In this document: positions 46,163-57,500 of the stretch, in pieces | How the letters are laid out: every line of letters starts with the position of its first letter | Numbering within the stretch: position 1 is the stretch's first letter | From: Azonexus sp. | GTDB taxonomy: Bacteria > Pseudomonadota > Gammaproteobacteria > Burkholderiales > Rhodocyclaceae | NCBI GenBank assembly: GCA_030696345.1 | Contig: JAUYSK010000024.1 | Coordinates: forward strand, 62,001 to 126,000 | Direction of reading: 5' to 3' | Length of the DNA stretch: 64,000 nt | Notes under the pieces: generated by a model | Told to the model about the DNA's origin: nothing | Seen by the model: only the letters and a program-made list of their open reading frames with translations | Database searches by the model: none | Translations under genes and position numbers: made by a program

Positions 46163-47533
46163 TCAGGCTCGTCGCCAGCTCGTTCCTTGCGCGCTGTCGT
46201 CCAGCGCGATGCCGCCCGCCTTCAATTCATCGCGAATTCGGTCAGCTTCGGCAAAGTTTTTCGCCTTTTTGGCAGCCGCCCGGTCCGCAATCAGTTGCTC
46301 GATTGCCGCCTCGTCCAGCCCACCGGTTGCAACATCACCGCGCAGATAGACCATCGGCTCACGCTCCAGCAGGCCGATAACGCCACCCAGCGCCTTCAGC
46401 AAACCCGACAGGTCAGCGCTGCGCTGGCGATTCACTTCTCCGGCCAGCTCGAAAAGCACGGCAATCGCCCCGTGGGAATCGAAATCCTCGTTCAGCGCAT
46501 CGGCAAAACGGGCGGCAAAATCGTTGCTCCAGTCGATGGCGACAGCGCTCGGCGGCACATCACGCAAGGCGAAATAAAGGCTGTCCAGACTGCGCTTGGC
46601 ATCATCCAGATGCGTATCCGAGTAGTTCAAGGCACTGCGGTAATGGGCGCGCAGGATGAAGAAACGAACTACTTCGGCATCGTATTGCTCAAGCACGGTA
46701 CGAATCGTGAAAAAGTTACCGAGCGACTTCGACATCTTTTCGTTATCGACGCGAACAAAGCCGTTGTGCATCCAGTAATTAACGAAGGTGCACTGATGCG
46801 CCCCCTCGGACTGGGCAATCTCGTTCTCGTGATGCGGGAATTGCAGATCCTGTCCGCCACCATGGATGTCGAAATGGTCGCCGAGAATCTTCGAGCTCAT
46901 CGCCGAACATTCGATATGCCAGCCCGGCCGGCCCTCGCCCCACGGTGATTCCCAGGCCGGCTCACCCGGCTTGGCATGTTTCCAGAGCACGAAATCGAGC
47001 GGATCCTGCTTGGCAGAATCGACCTCAACCCGCTCGCCGGCACGCAGGTCATCGAGCGATTTTCCGGAAAGCTTGCCGTAACCGTCAAACTTGCGCACCG
47101 CGAAATTCACATCGCCATCCGACGCCTGATAAGCCAGCCCGCCACTCTCCAGCTTGCTGATCAGATCGAGCATTTCCGGCACGAAATCGGTGGCACGAGG
47201 CTCGAAATCCGGACGCTGGACGCCCAGCGCGTCGGCATCCTCGTGCATGAAAGCGATGAAGCGATTGGTCAGTTGCAGGATCGTTTCGCCATTTTCCGCC
47301 GCTCGCCGGATGATTTTGTCATCGATATCCGTGATGTTGCGAACATAGGTCACGTCATAGCCCGAGGCTTTAAGCCAGCGGTAGACCATGTCAAAAACGA
47401 CCATTACACGGGCATGTCCGAGGTGACAATAATCATAGACCGTCATGCCGCAAACGTACATGCGAACCTTGTTCGGTTCGATCGGGGTAAAAAGCTGCTT
47501 TTCGCGCTTGAGGGTATTGTAGATTTTGAGCAT
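46163..47533 (-). CDS. cysS: Cysteinyl-tRNA synthetase
   Basis: 456 residues from [15 protein letters not shown]; an upstream open frame crosses the divergent gene and is rejected. The HIGH motif is HLGH (37-40), and the zinc-binding first cysteine is Cys28 (YVCGMTVYD). The second signature is KMSKSLGN. The C-terminal helical domain ends with the short [11 protein letters not shown] tail. It is divergent from the TPR gene (105-base gap). Pairing of cysS with a cyclophilin gene is frequent in proteobacteria; here two cyclophilin genes are nearby on the other strand. Confidence 0.97.
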   Translation of the reverse strand: MLKIYNTLKREKQLFTPIEPNKVRMYVCGMTVYDYCHLGHARVMVVFDMVYRWLKASGYDVTYVRNITDIDDKIIRRAAENGETILQLTNRFIAFMHEDADALGVQRPDFEPRATDFVPEMLDLISKLESGGLAYQASDGDVNFAVRKFDGYGKLSGKSLDDLRAGERVEVDSAKQDPLDFVLWKHAKPGEPAWESPWGEGRPGWHIECSAMSSKILGDHFDIHGGGQDLQFPHHENEIAQSEGAHQCTFVNYWMHNGFVRVDNEKMSKSLGNFFTIRTVLEQYDAEVVRFFILRAHYRSALNYSDTHLDDAKRSLDSLYFALRDVPPSAVAIDWSNDFAARFADALNEDFDSHGAIAVLFELAGEVNRQRSADLSGLLKALGGVIGLLEREPMVYLRGDVATGGLDEAAIEQLIADRAAAKKAKNFAEADRIRDELKAGGIALDDSAQGTSWRRA

Positions 47534-47638
47534 GGGGGAATAAATTCGTGGCGCCGCCGAAGCGCTTAAACCTATGGAAACACCGGCGTTTTTGGTAGAA
47601 TCGGAAGATTGTATAACCTTGAAAATTATAGCATAGCG

Positions 47639-48742
47639 ATGACCACCAAATCCCTGCTCCAGCCCCATTCCCAACAGTTCAAGACCTTGCGTGCACTGGC
47701 TTTGGGTCTGGCCATCGGCTTCGCTGCACCGGCCTTCGCCGACAACCTGCCGGACGTCCAGCGCCTGATCAAGCAGGGCCAATACCCGCAGGCCATGGAA
47801 AAGGTCGACGCCTACCTAGCCAGCCGCCCCAAGGATGCCCAGGGCCGGTTTCTCAAGGGTTTGATCTACACCGAAATGAACAAGCCGGCCGAAGCCATCG
47901 CCGTCTTTACCAAACTTTCCGAGGACTACCCGGAACTGCCAGAGCCCTACAACAATCTGGCCGTGCTCTACGCCCAGCAAAAACAGTACGACAAGGCCCG
48001 CACGGCCCTCGAAATGGCCATAAGGACGCATCCTTCCTACGCCATCGCCTACGAGAACCTCGGCGATGTCTATGCCAAGCTGGCCAGCCAGGCCTACGAC
48101 AAGGCCCTGCAACTGGACAACTCCAATTCCGCGACGCAGAACAAGCTGGCATTGATCCGCGACCTGATCACCACCTCGGGCAAGGGCAACGTCAAGCCGA
48201 CCGCCCCGGCTGCAGCCACAGTGGCAGCTGCACCAGCCGTTGCCCCGGTCGCCGCTAGCAAGCCTGCCACCGCACCGACCGCCAACGTCATTACCAGCAC
48301 ACAGGGCGCCGCTTCAACCAGCCCCAGCCCGGCCAAGGTCGCCGAAACCAAGCCGGCACCAGCGGCAGCTCCCGCGGCCCCGTCTCCCGCCAAGGCCGAC
48401 AGCGCCAATGACGATATTACCAAAGCGATTGCCGCGTGGGCAAACGCCTGGTCACGCAAGGACATGAAGGCTTACCTCGGCGCCTATTCGGCCGACTTCA
48501 ATACGCCCAAGGGCATGGCCCGCAAGGCCTGGGAAGCTGAACGCGAAGATCGTATCGCCGGCAAGTCGGGCAAGATTTCCGTCAGTTTCGATGATCCGCA
48601 GATTTCAGTGAATGGCGACAAGGCCACGGCCAAGTTCAAGCAGCACTACAAGGCAACCGGCCTGAGCAGCTCGACAAGCAAGACGCTGGTTTTTGTGCGC
48701 TCCGGTAGCAAATGGCTGATCAAGGAAGAAAACGCGCGCTGA
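47639..48742 (+). CDS. Periplasmic TPR protein with C-terminal NTF2-like domain
   Basis: 367 residues from MTTKSLLQ (an upstream ATG ten codons earlier is open but has a poor context). A signal peptide ends at about residue 34 (GFAAPAFA). TPR units fill about 38-165 (for example [20 protein letters not shown]). A low-complexity Ala/Pro linker (about 175-258) leads to an NTF2/SnoaL-like domain (260-367, [20 protein letters not shown]). That last domain is related in pattern to the C-terminus of the next gene product. The stop overlaps the next start (TGATG). It is probably a peptidoglycan-linked envelope factor. Confidence 0.82.
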   Translation: MTTKSLLQPHSQQFKTLRALALGLAIGFAAPAFADNLPDVQRLIKQGQYPQAMEKVDAYLASRPKDAQGRFLKGLIYTEMNKPAEAIAVFTKLSEDYPELPEPYNNLAVLYAQQKQYDKARTALEMAIRTHPSYAIAYENLGDVYAKLASQAYDKALQLDNSNSATQNKLALIRDLITTSGKGNVKPTAPAAATVAAAPAVAPVAASKPATAPTANVITSTQGAASTSPSPAKVAETKPAPAAAPAAPSPAKADSANDDITKAIAAWANAWSRKDMKAYLGAYSADFNTPKGMARKAWEAEREDRIAGKSGKISVSFDDPQISVNGDKATAKFKQHYKATGLSSSTSKTLVFVRSGSKWLIKEENAR

Positions 48743-50064
48743 TGCTGAGCCGCAAGCTTCTCTTACTCGGACTGGCGGGCTGCCTGGTTGGCGGCGCGCT
48801 GGCCTACCAACTGAAGTCGCCTAAGCCTGAATCAGCCACCGCACAACGGCCAGCCGAAACGCAGTCATCCGTACTTTCGACGCTGGCTTCACTGGGGTCG
48901 CAAGCGCTCGGTACATCAAGCGCGCCGGAGGGAATCTTGCCGGCGACGCTGTCGGACGCCGGCCCGGAAGCTCAACTGGCAGGCATTTTCAAGGAAATCG
49001 AAAACAATCGGCTGCACAACGCGCTGCAACTGACCGAAAACCTGCTCTATCAGTACCCGAACTACCGTCTGGCCCATCTGATCAAGGGCGATCTGCTACT
49101 CTCCCGCACCCATCCGATCCAGACCTTTGGCGCCTTGAACGATGCGCCGGCTGATAAGGTTGCCGACCTGCGTGCCGAGGCCGTTGTGCGCCTAAAAGCC
49201 TATCGTGAAAAGCCGGAAGCCGATTTCGTCCCACGTTACCTGCTGCAGATGCAGCCCAACCAGCGTTACGCCATCGTCGTCGATACCAAGCGTTCCCGCC
49301 TGTATCTCTATGAAAATGACAAGTCGAACGATGGTCGTCCGCGCTTTGTCGCCGACTACTACATTACGCAAGGCAAGCTCGGCGCCGAGAAACTAGTTGA
49401 GGGCGACAAGAAGACACCAGTTGGCGTTTACCACGTCACGGCCAACCTTCCCCGACAACAGCTGGCCGACCTTTACGGCAGCGGCGCCTTCCCGATCAAT
49501 TACCCGAACGAATGGGACAAGCGCCAGGGACGCAACGGCAGCGGCATCTGGCTGCACGGCACGCCTTCAAACACCTTTGCACGGCCGCCCAGAGCCTCGG
49601 ATGGCTGTGTCGTACTGACCAATCAGGATCTCGACGCCGTAGCCAAGAACCTTCAGGTCGGCCTGACCCCCGTCATCATCAGCAGCTCCGTCGAATGGCT
49701 GTCGCTGGACGATTGGGCCAAGGAACGCAGTGAGCTGAACAAATCAATCAGCGCCTGGCGCGCCGACTGGGAAAGCCGGGATACCGAGCAATATCTGAAA
49801 CACTATTCGAAACGCTTCAAATCGGCCGATCAGGACTACGAGCAGTTCGCCGCCCAAAAGAAGCAGGTTAATGCCGGCAAGGAATGGATCAAGGTCAAGG
49901 TGGATAACCTTTCCGTATTCCGCAACCCCGGCAAGGAAGATGTCGTCGTCGTCACCTTTGATCAGGACTACCGTAGCAACAACCTGAGCAACCAGATGAA
50001 GAAACGCCAGTACTGGCTTCGTGAAGACGGCAAGTGGAAAATCATTTACGAAGGAACTGCCTGA
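48742..50064 (+). CDS. L,D-transpeptidase (YkuD/YafK-type) with C-terminal NTF2-like domain
   Basis: 440 residues. The N-terminus is hydrophobic and includes LAGC (Cys14), so it is either a lipoprotein or a membrane-anchored protein. The YkuD catalytic domain spans about 174-315, with the signature IWLHGTPSN and ASDGCVVL: His272, Ser286 and nucleophile Cys289. The C-terminal domain (about 333-440, SAWRADWESRDTEQYLKHYS) is NTF2-like and echoes the preceding TPR protein. Enzymes of this class cross-link or trim peptidoglycan or attach proteins to it. It is coupled to both neighbours by TGATG overlaps. Confidence 0.9.
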   Translation: MLSRKLLLLGLAGCLVGGALAYQLKSPKPESATAQRPAETQSSVLSTLASLGSQALGTSSAPEGILPATLSDAGPEAQLAGIFKEIENNRLHNALQLTENLLYQYPNYRLAHLIKGDLLLSRTHPIQTFGALNDAPADKVADLRAEAVVRLKAYREKPEADFVPRYLLQMQPNQRYAIVVDTKRSRLYLYENDKSNDGRPRFVADYYITQGKLGAEKLVEGDKKTPVGVYHVTANLPRQQLADLYGSGAFPINYPNEWDKRQGRNGSGIWLHGTPSNTFARPPRASDGCVVLTNQDLDAVAKNLQVGLTPVIISSSVEWLSLDDWAKERSELNKSISAWRADWESRDTEQYLKHYSKRFKSADQDYEQFAAQKKQVNAGKEWIKVKVDNLSVFRNPGKEDVVVVTFDQDYRSNNLSNQMKKRQYWLREDGKWKIIYEGTA

Positions 50065-50636
50065 TGTGGAAAAAAATCTCTGCCCTGGCCACCGGCCTGT
50101 TGGTGTCTTTTGCCATCTGTGCCGCCCCGAGTGTCGAAATAACGACCAACATGGGCAAGATCACCCTTGAACTTTTCCCGGAGAAGGCGCCGAAGACAGT
50201 CGAAATGTTCCTCTACAACGCCAAGCATGGCTTCTATGAGGCGACCATTTTCCACCGCGTCATTGACGGCTTCATGATCCAGGGTGGCGGTTTCAGCCGG
50301 GCCATGGAAGAGAAGAAAGTCCTGACCCCGGCCCTGCAGAACGAAGCCACCAATGGCCTCGCCAATGACCGTGGCACTGTTGCCATGGCCCGCACGGCCG
50401 ATCCGCATTCGGCCCGCGTCCAGTTCTTTGTCAATCTCAAGAATAACGACTTCCTCAACCATAAGACCACCGCCGATCCGCGCGGCTGGGGCTATACCGT
50501 CTTCGGCAAGGTCACCCAGGGCATGGATGTGGTCGACAAGATTGCCAGAGTGCCGACCGGCAACGCTGGTTATTACGAAAACGTTCCGACGACGCCGGTC
50601 GTCATCCAGAACGTCAAAATCATCTCCGACAAATAA
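50064..50636 (+). CDS. ppiA: Periplasmic peptidyl-prolyl isomerase, cyclophilin type
   Basis: 190 residues with a signal peptide (about 1-20, [10 protein letters not shown]). The cyclophilin core has the active-site Arg in [15 protein letters not shown] and the Gln/Phe set in [14 protein letters not shown]. It folds periplasmic proteins by proline isomerisation. The ATG overlaps the transpeptidase stop. A cytosolic paralogue follows ten bases later, and the two are similar over their whole cores. Confidence 0.94.
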   Translation: MWKKISALATGLLVSFAICAAPSVEITTNMGKITLELFPEKAPKTVEMFLYNAKHGFYEATIFHRVIDGFMIQGGGFSRAMEEKKVLTPALQNEATNGLANDRGTVAMARTADPHSARVQFFVNLKNNDFLNHKTTADPRGWGYTVFGKVTQGMDVVDKIARVPTGNAGYYENVPTTPVVIQNVKIISDK

Positions 50637-50646
50637 GGATTACCCA

Positions 50647-51138
50647 ATGATCAAGCTCACCACCAACCACGGTGTCATCGGCCTCGAACTGAATGCCGAA
50701 AAAGCCCCGAAGACGGTCGCCAACTTCCTCGCCTACGTTGAAGCCGGCCACTACAACAACACCGTTTTCCACCGCGTCATCAAGAACTTCATGATCCAGG
50801 GCGGTGGTTTCGAGCCGGGCATGAACCAGAAGCCGTGTCAGGCACCGATCGAAAACGAAGCCGGCAACGGTCTGAAGAACAAGCGTGGCACTGTCGCCAT
50901 GGCCCGCACCAATGATCCGCACTCGGCCACCGCCCAGTTCTTCATCAATACCGTCGACAACGATTTCCTCGATTTCAAGGCACCGTCGGGCCAAGGTTGG
51001 GGCTACTGCGTCTTTGGCGAAGTGGTCGAAGGCATGGACGTCATGGACAAGATCCGCGCCGTCAAGACCGGCAACAAGGGTTTCCATCAGGACGTGCCGG
51101 CCGAAGATGTGATCATCGAAAAAGCAGAAATCGTTTGA
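50647..51138 (+). CDS. ppiB: Cytosolic peptidyl-prolyl isomerase, cyclophilin type
   Basis: 163 residues, no signal peptide. Cyclophilin core: [34 protein letters not shown] and the tail [19 protein letters not shown]. It is the cytosolic partner of the upstream periplasmic form, probably from an old duplication. The stop overlaps the TTG start of lpxH by three bases. Confidence 0.95.
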   Translation: MIKLTTNHGVIGLELNAEKAPKTVANFLAYVEAGHYNNTVFHRVIKNFMIQGGGFEPGMNQKPCQAPIENEAGNGLKNKRGTVAMARTNDPHSATAQFFINTVDNDFLDFKAPSGQGWGYCVFGEVVEGMDVMDKIRAVKTGNKGFHQDVPAEDVIIEKAEIV

Positions 51139-51872
51139 TCCTCTTCATTTCCGATCTGCACTTATCGCCCCGGTCGCCCGGGGCGACTCGTTTGTTCCTC
51201 CAGTTTCTTGCCCGGGAAGCCCGGCAAGCGGAGGAACTGTTCATTCTGGGCGACCTGTTTGAAACCTGGATCGGCGATGATGACATGGCCGACCCGTTCA
51301 ACACCGAAATCGTCGCAGCATTGCGTGCCGCCAGCGATGCCGGACTAAGAATCAGCCTGCTCCACGGCAACCGCGACTTTCTGCTGGGCAGCCGCTTTGC
51401 CCAGGCGGCGGGCCTCTCGCTGATCAGCGACCCCTACGTTCTGTCCACCGCCGAATGGCAGTTTGTCCTGTCACATGGCGATGCCCTTTGCCTGGATGAC
51501 ACGGCCTACATGGCCTTCCGCACTCAGGTACGCAATCCGGAATGGCAGGCAGCCCTGCTCGCCAAGCCGCTAGCCGAGCGCCGCGCCATCGCCGCCCATA
51601 TGCGCGAAGTCAGCGAAAGCACCCAACGCGGCAAGGACACCCCTTATACCGACCTGCAGCCGGCCGCCACTGACGACTTCCTGCGGCAGCACGGCTACGC
51701 CACCTTCATCCATGGCCACACACATCAGCCGGCAACGCACGACCACCTGGTCGATGGCATTTGCGTTGAGCGCTGGGTGCTGGCCGACTGGCATGAAGAT
51801 CGCGGCGAATGCCTGGCCTGGGATGGCAACATCCTCTACCGCGAAACCATTCTCCCTGAAAATCGGCCTTAA
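51135..51872 (+). CDS. lpxH: UDP-2,3-diacylglucosamine diphosphatase LpxH
   Basis: Makes lipid X from UDP-diacylglucosamine in lipid A synthesis; peripheral inner-membrane enzyme. 245 residues. The start is a TTG that overlaps the ppiB stop (TTGA), chosen because translation from it gives [10 protein letters not shown], the expected family N-terminus; no ATG or GTG fits. Metal ligands are visible in [23 protein letters not shown] and [11 protein letters not shown]. Rare TTG use and overlap suggest translation depends on ppiB. recQ follows. Confidence 0.92.
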   Translation: MILFISDLHLSPRSPGATRLFLQFLAREARQAEELFILGDLFETWIGDDDMADPFNTEIVAALRAASDAGLRISLLHGNRDFLLGSRFAQAAGLSLISDPYVLSTAEWQFVLSHGDALCLDDTAYMAFRTQVRNPEWQAALLAKPLAERRAIAAHMREVSESTQRGKDTPYTDLQPAATDDFLRQHGYATFIHGHTHQPATHDHLVDGICVERWVLADWHEDRGECLAWDGNILYRETILPENRP

Positions 51873-51876
51873 ACCG

Positions 51877-53703
51877 GTGTCCACCGCAGCAATACCCCAT
51901 TCCCCGGCGCTGGAAATCCTGCGCGATGTTTTCGGCTACCCCGCCTTTCGCGGCGCCCAAGCCGAGATCATCGACCACATCGGCAACGGCGGCGACGCCC
52001 TGGTCCTGATGCCGACCGGCGGTGGCAAGAGCCTTTGCTTCCAGATTCCCGCCCTGATTCGCCCCGGCTGTGCCGTGGTCGTCTCGCCGCTGATCGCGCT
52101 GATGCAGGATCAGGTCGATGCCCTGACCCAGCTTGGCGTCAAGGCTGCCTGCCTGAACTCGACGCTGGATTGGCGCGAGGCGCAGGCGGTTGAACAGACC
52201 ATCTTCAGCGGCAAGCTTGATCTGGTCTACATCGCCCCCGAACGCCTGCTGCTCGACCGTACGCTGTCGATGCTCGATGCGCTCTACGAAGCCGGCAAGC
52301 TGTCACTGTTCGCGATCGACGAGGCGCACTGCGTCTCGCAGTGGGGCCACGACTTCCGGCCGGAATACCTGCAGCTCTGTGCCCTGCATGAGCGCTATCC
52401 GAATGTGCCGCGCATCGCGCTGACCGCCACCGCCGACCAGGCTACGCGCAGTGAAATCCTCACCCGCCTTGGCCTGCACGAAGCCCGCGTCTTCCTCTCA
52501 AGCTTCGACCGCCCGAACATCCGTTACACGGTGGTCGAAAAAGACACACCCAAGAAGCAACTGCTCGGCTTTCTCGCCAGCCGCAAAGGCCAGGCCGGCA
52601 TCGTCTATTGCCTGTCGCGCAAGAAGGTCGAGGAAACTGCCGAATGGCTGTCGGCCCAGGGTTTCCCGGCATTGCCTTACCACGCCGGCCTACCCGCCCT
52701 GGAGCGCGCGGCCAACCAGCGCCGCTTTCTGCGCGAGGAAGGCCTGATCATGTGCGCCACCATCGCCTTCGGCATGGGTATCGACAAACCGGATGTGCGT
52801 TTCGTCGCCCACCTTGACCTGCCCAAGAGCATTGAAGCCTACTATCAGGAAACCGGCCGTGCCGGCCGCGACGGCGAACCGGCCGAAGCCTGGATGACTT
52901 ACGGCATGCAGGACGTCGCGCTGCAACATGCCCGCATTGCCGAGTCCGGCGCTGACGAGGGCCAGAAAATCCTCGAATCCCAACGCCTGACTGCCCTGCT
53001 CGCCTATTGCGAAGCGCCGCGCTGCCGCCGCCAGGTGCTACTTAATTATTTCGCCGAAGAACGCCAACCCTGCGGCAATTGCGACGTTTGCCAGAACCCG
53101 CCGGAACTGTGGGATGGCACGCTGGCGGCACAGAAGGCACTTTCCGCCATCTTCCGGACCGGCATGCGCTTCGGCGTCGCCCACCTGACCGACATCCTGC
53201 GTGGCAAGGCGACCGACAAAGTCAAACAATGGAATCACGACCAGCTGCCAACCTTCGGGGTCGGCAGCGACATCGACGACCACGGCTGGAAGAGCATTTT
53301 CCGCCAACTTGCTGCGGCTGGTCTGGTCCATGTCGATATGGCCGAGCACGGCGCCCTGCAACTGACCGATGCCGCCCGTCTAGTACTTAAAGGTGGGCAA
53401 CGCGTCGAACTCCGCCGGCCGATCAAGCGCAAGACCACACCTTCAAGAAGCAGCGCTGTCGTTCACAGCGATCTCTCGGCTCCCGACGAAGCTCTCTTTC
53501 AGTTGCTGCGGCAATGGCGGGCCGACACAGCCAAGGAGCAGGCGGTTCCTGCCTACGTCATCCTGCATGACAAGACACTGCGTGAGCTGGCGGAAGTCCG
53601 GCCGGTCAGCCATGGCCTGCTGGCCAGCATTACCGGCATGGGCAGCGCCAAGATCGAACACTACGGCGAAGAGCTGTTGCACCTGATCAGGAACGAAGCC
53701 TGA
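51877..53703 (+). CDS. recQ: ATP-dependent DNA helicase RecQ
   Basis: 608 residues from the GTG proposed here, four bases after the lpxH stop; no clear ribosome binding site precedes it, so the start is uncertain. Walker A is [11 protein letters not shown] (Lys51), and the DEAH box is [14 protein letters not shown] (148-151). The zinc-binding region has [20 protein letters not shown] and DVC, and an HRDC domain occupies the last 80 residues ([15 protein letters not shown]). It restarts stalled forks and acts in RecF recombination. The first codons coincide with a copy of the dispersed word. Confidence 0.94.
   Translation: MSTAAIPHSPALEILRDVFGYPAFRGAQAEIIDHIGNGGDALVLMPTGGGKSLCFQIPALIRPGCAVVVSPLIALMQDQVDALTQLGVKAACLNSTLDWREAQAVEQTIFSGKLDLVYIAPERLLLDRTLSMLDALYEAGKLSLFAIDEAHCVSQWGHDFRPEYLQLCALHERYPNVPRIALTATADQATRSEILTRLGLHEARVFLSSFDRPNIRYTVVEKDTPKKQLLGFLASRKGQAGIVYCLSRKKVEETAEWLSAQGFPALPYHAGLPALERAANQRRFLREEGLIMCATIAFGMGIDKPDVRFVAHLDLPKSIEAYYQETGRAGRDGEPAEAWMTYGMQDVALQHARIAESGADEGQKILESQRLTALLAYCEAPRCRRQVLLNYFAEERQPCGNCDVCQNPPELWDGTLAAQKALSAIFRTGMRFGVAHLTDILRGKATDKVKQWNHDQLPTFGVGSDIDDHGWKSIFRQLAAAGLVHVDMAEHGALQLTDAARLVLKGGQRVELRRPIKRKTTPSRSSAVVHSDLSAPDEALFQLLRQWRADTAKEQAVPAYVILHDKTLRELAEVRPVSHGLLASITGMGSAKIEHYGEELLHLIRNEA
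51879..51891 (-). repeat. Dispersed uptake-signal-like word, copy 6 (one mismatch)
   Basis: TGCTGCGGTGGAC on the minus strand, differing from the consensus only by G for C at the tenth base. It overlaps the proposed recQ start and codes for its Ser-Thr-Ala-Ala. The downstream A/T pattern is weaker (TTTAA and ATTTT). Confidence 0.6.
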
Positions 53704-54342
53704 ATGCTTGACCGGAAAATCCTGACCACAAGCCTGGCCACCGTTGTCGTCGGCTTCCTGATCATTTCCGGCATTGCTCCATTCGACCGCCTGACCTGGG
53801 TGATGGAAGTGGCACCCGTGCTAATTGCCCTGCCTGTGCTGGCCGCCACACGCCAGCGCTTCCCGCTGACCACCCTGCTCTACGTATTGATTGCCGCCCA
53901 TGCGCTGGTCCTGATCGCTGGCGGCACCTACAGTTATGCCCGCGTGCCGTTCGGCTTCTGGATGCAGGACATACTTGGCACGGTGCGCAATCCCTACGAC
54001 AAGATTGGCCATTTCATGCAGGGCTTCGTACCAGCGCTGGTAGCGCGGGAAATTTTGATCCGCCGCAGTCATCTTGCCGGGCGCAAAATGACTGCATTCC
54101 TGTGCGTTTGCATCGCCATGGCAATCAGTGCCAGCTATGAGCTGATCGAGTGGGGTGCCGCCCTCTGGCTCGGTCAGGGCGCCGAGGAATTCCTCGGTAC
54201 GCAAGGCGACCCCTGGGATACGCAATCGGACATGCTGATGGCTCTAATCGGTTCAAGTACAGCCATTGCGCTGCTCGCCAATTGGCATGACCGACAACTG
54301 GCAAGGCTCGCCGGAACTCCGGAAAACGCCTCTAACGCCTAG
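53704..54342 (+). CDS. DUF2238 (YjdF-like) inner membrane protein
   Basis: 212 residues with about six hydrophobic helices. The family pattern is clear in NPYDKIGHFMQGFVPALVAR, SYELIEWGAALWLGQGAEEF and GTQGDPWDTQSDMLMALIGS; the conserved Asp, His, Glu and Trp residues suggest a membrane enzyme or metal site, but the function is not known. The ATG directly follows the recQ stop (TGA then ATG), so it is coupled to recQ. Confidence 0.82.
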   Translation: MLDRKILTTSLATVVVGFLIISGIAPFDRLTWVMEVAPVLIALPVLAATRQRFPLTTLLYVLIAAHALVLIAGGTYSYARVPFGFWMQDILGTVRNPYDKIGHFMQGFVPALVAREILIRRSHLAGRKMTAFLCVCIAMAISASYELIEWGAALWLGQGAEEFLGTQGDPWDTQSDMLMALIGSSTAIALLANWHDRQLARLAGTPENASNA

Positions 54343-54416
54343 TCACACCCAGCTTTTGAGCAGTCTCCGGGAAAATGGCAAGTTATGCATTGCTATTTTT
54401 CGGAATGGCACATTAC

Positions 54417-54430
54417 ATTACGAAAGTAAT
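54417..54430. promoter_or_regulatory. Inverted repeat in the phytochrome leader
   Basis: ATTAC-gaaa-GTAAT is a perfect five-base inverted repeat in an AT-rich gap of 182 bases (54343-54524) before the phytochrome gene. The gap also holds a possible -10 element TACTAT (54476-54481). This may be an operator, but it is short and unproven. The rest of the gap shows no gene. Confidence 0.3.
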
Positions 54431-54524
54431 AATAATCTTTGCTTATGGTCAAATGCCATAGACCGAAAAAGACCGTACTATTCACCTTCTGCACAATTCG
54501 CATGGCCGAGTTCCCCATCAGAAA

Positions 54525-57500
54525 ATGCTAATTGAAAAGTCCACTGCTCTCGCCGAAGCGCTCAAACGCTGTGAGAACGAACCGATTCAATTCATCGGTG
54601 CGATTCAGAGTCACGGGGTGCTGCTGGCGATTGATCAACGCTCGATGGTTCAGGGTGCGAGCAGCAATCTTTTTGACCTCCTCGGCATTGCGGCAAGTGG
54701 AGCGCTCAACCAGCCCGCCAGCCAGATCCTCGGCCAGGATGCCTGGACATCGATTTCAGCACTGCCGGCATCCCGGCAACCCTTGCCCATCGCGCTGTCG
54801 TTACTTTGTGGCGAGTCCCGAGTTTTTTGCCAGGCTCAAGTACACCAGGCAAATGAATTGCTGGTTGTGGAAATCGAGATCCCCAGCCAGCGGCATCAGC
54901 ACGTTCACCTGATCAATTTTGACTCGATGGACAGCATGCTCAGCGGCTTGCTCGCTGACGCTGCAAGCATCGACACTTACGCCGGAATCATCGCAGATCA
55001 GGTGCAGAACCTGACCGGATTCGACCGGGTGATGGTGTATCAATTCGATCGCCAGTGGAACGGCAAGATCATTGCCGAAAGCCTGAATGAAGGCATCGCC
55101 TCCTACCTCGGCAATCATTTCCCGGCATCGGACATCCCGCCGCCGGCACGCGAACTTTATACCCAGAATCTGGTGCGGATTCTGGTCGACCGTGATGCGC
55201 CGGCCGTACCGCTGCATCACTCGCCCAAATTGTCGATTGACCTGTCGTTCTCGGTGTTGCGCAGCATGGCCCCGATTCATCTGGAGTACCTCCGGAACCT
55301 CGGCGTAAGGGCTTCACTGACCGTTTCGCTGATGCAGAACGGGCGACTTTGGGGTCTCATCGCCTGCCACCACGAATCGCCGCGACAGCTCAGCTTCAAG
55401 CTTCGGCAGGCGATGGAACTGGTGGCAAAAACAGTGGCAACCCAGCTTTCCGCGATTGCCTTCGTCGAGAGCAGTCGCTTCTACGCCATGGTGCGTGATC
55501 TGCTGCCCCGGCTGGTTGGCTTGATGCAGGATGCCCCGGGTGAATCAATTCTGGCGCTGGATTTGCAACAGGAAGTTCTGGCACTGGTACGCGCCAACGG
55601 CGCGGTTATTGCAACCGGCCCGTTGACTGCATCGATTGGCATCTGTCCCGGCCCGGAACAACTCCAGCCCTTGCTTGAGTGGTTACGGCCGCAGCTACTT
55701 ACCGGCAAGATTTTCACCAGTAACGCGCTGGCCACCGATTACCCTCCCGCCGCCAGCTTTTCGGAGATCGCCTCGGGCCTGCTCGCCATCAGCCTTGATG
55801 AGCACGCAGAGCAGTTGCTGCTGTGGTTCCGCGAGGAAGTTGTTCGCTCGATTCCCTGGGCGGGAGAGGCCGTAAAGTATCTGGTCGAGGATGCACAAGG
55901 GCCGAAACTGGAACCTCGTCACTCATTCGAGCGCTGGGTCGAGATGCAGCGAGGCGAGTCGCCCCCCTGGTCAGAGCCGGAAGTTGATGCCGCGCGGATG
56001 CTTTCGCTCACCCTGGCAGAGCTGTTTGCCCGACAGCAGCTTAAGATCGCCGAAGATTCCCGGCGCCTTGCAGCTTCAGTCTATGAAAACAGCAGTGAAG
56101 CCATGCTGGTGGCCGATGCCGACAATGTCATCCTCAACGTCAATCCCGCCTTTACCGTCCTGACCGGCTTCAGTGCCGAAGAGGCCGTCGGAAAGACACC
56201 TGCAATACTCAAATCCGGCAAACATGACCCGGCGTTTTACCAGGCGATGTGGGCTTCGCTCTTAGAATCCGGAACCTGGAGCGGCGAAATCTGGAATCGC
56301 CGGAAAAGCGGCGAACTGCTCCCCGAGTGGCTGACCATCAACAGCATTACCGACGAAAGCGGTGCGGTGCACCGCTGGGTAGCGCTGTTTACCGACATCA
56401 CTGAACGCAAGCAGGCCGAAGCAGCACTCCACGACAGCGAAGTTCGTTTCCGTAGCGTCTTTGAAAAGGCGAATACCGGGATGGCGATTGCCGACCCGGA
56501 GGGCGTTTTGCTCGACGCCAATGACAGCCTGGCCGAAGTTCTGGGTTATTCCCGGCAGGAAATGATCGGGATGAACATTGCCGACTTCACCCACCCCGAT
56601 GATCTTGCGGTGGAAATTGGCTACCTGACTGACCTCGAAATTGGTCTGCGCGATGATTACCGGATTGAAAAACGTTACCTGACCAGAACTGGCGACATTC
56701 TCTGGGTCGACCTGATGGTCACGGTAATTCGCGACGACCAGAAACGCGCCATCAATTTGATCGGCTTGTCAGTAGACATTACCGACCGAAAGCGGACCGA
56801 GGCCGACCTTCGCATTGCCGCAACAGCATTTCAGTCGCAGGAAGGCATCATGATCACCGATGCCGACAATGTCATCCTCAGGGTAAACCGGGCCTTCACG
56901 ACCATTACCGGCTACACATCCGACGAAGCTGTGGGCCAGACGCCAAGCCTGCTTGGCTCTGGCCGTCACGATGCAAAATTTTTCGCCACAATGCGGAGCA
57001 GCATTGAAGGCACCGGCTCCTGGCAGGGTGAAATCTGGAATCGCCGCAAGAATGGCGAAGTTTTTCCACAATGGCTCTCGATTACCGCGGTCAAAGGCTT
57101 GGACAATCTGGTGACGCACTATGTCGGCACCTTTACCGACATCACCGAGCGCAAGGCGGCCGCCGACAAGATCGAACATCTGGCCTTCTACGACCACCTG
57201 ACCCAGCTTCCCAATCGCCGGCTCATGCTGGATCGGCTAGGTCAAGCCTTCAACAATGGCGCCCGGCGCAAACGCCACGGTGCGTTGATGCTGATTGACC
57301 TGGATAACTTCAAAACGCTCAATGACACGCTGGGTCACGCGGTCGGAGACCTGCTACTGCTCGAAACAGCTTCGCGTTTGCTGGCCAGCGTGCGCAATGG
57401 CGACACCGTCGCCCGTCTCGGCGGTGACGAATTCGTGGTTATCCTCGAAGATCTTGACGAAGATGATCAACATGCAGCGCTTCAAGCCAAAACTGTCGCC

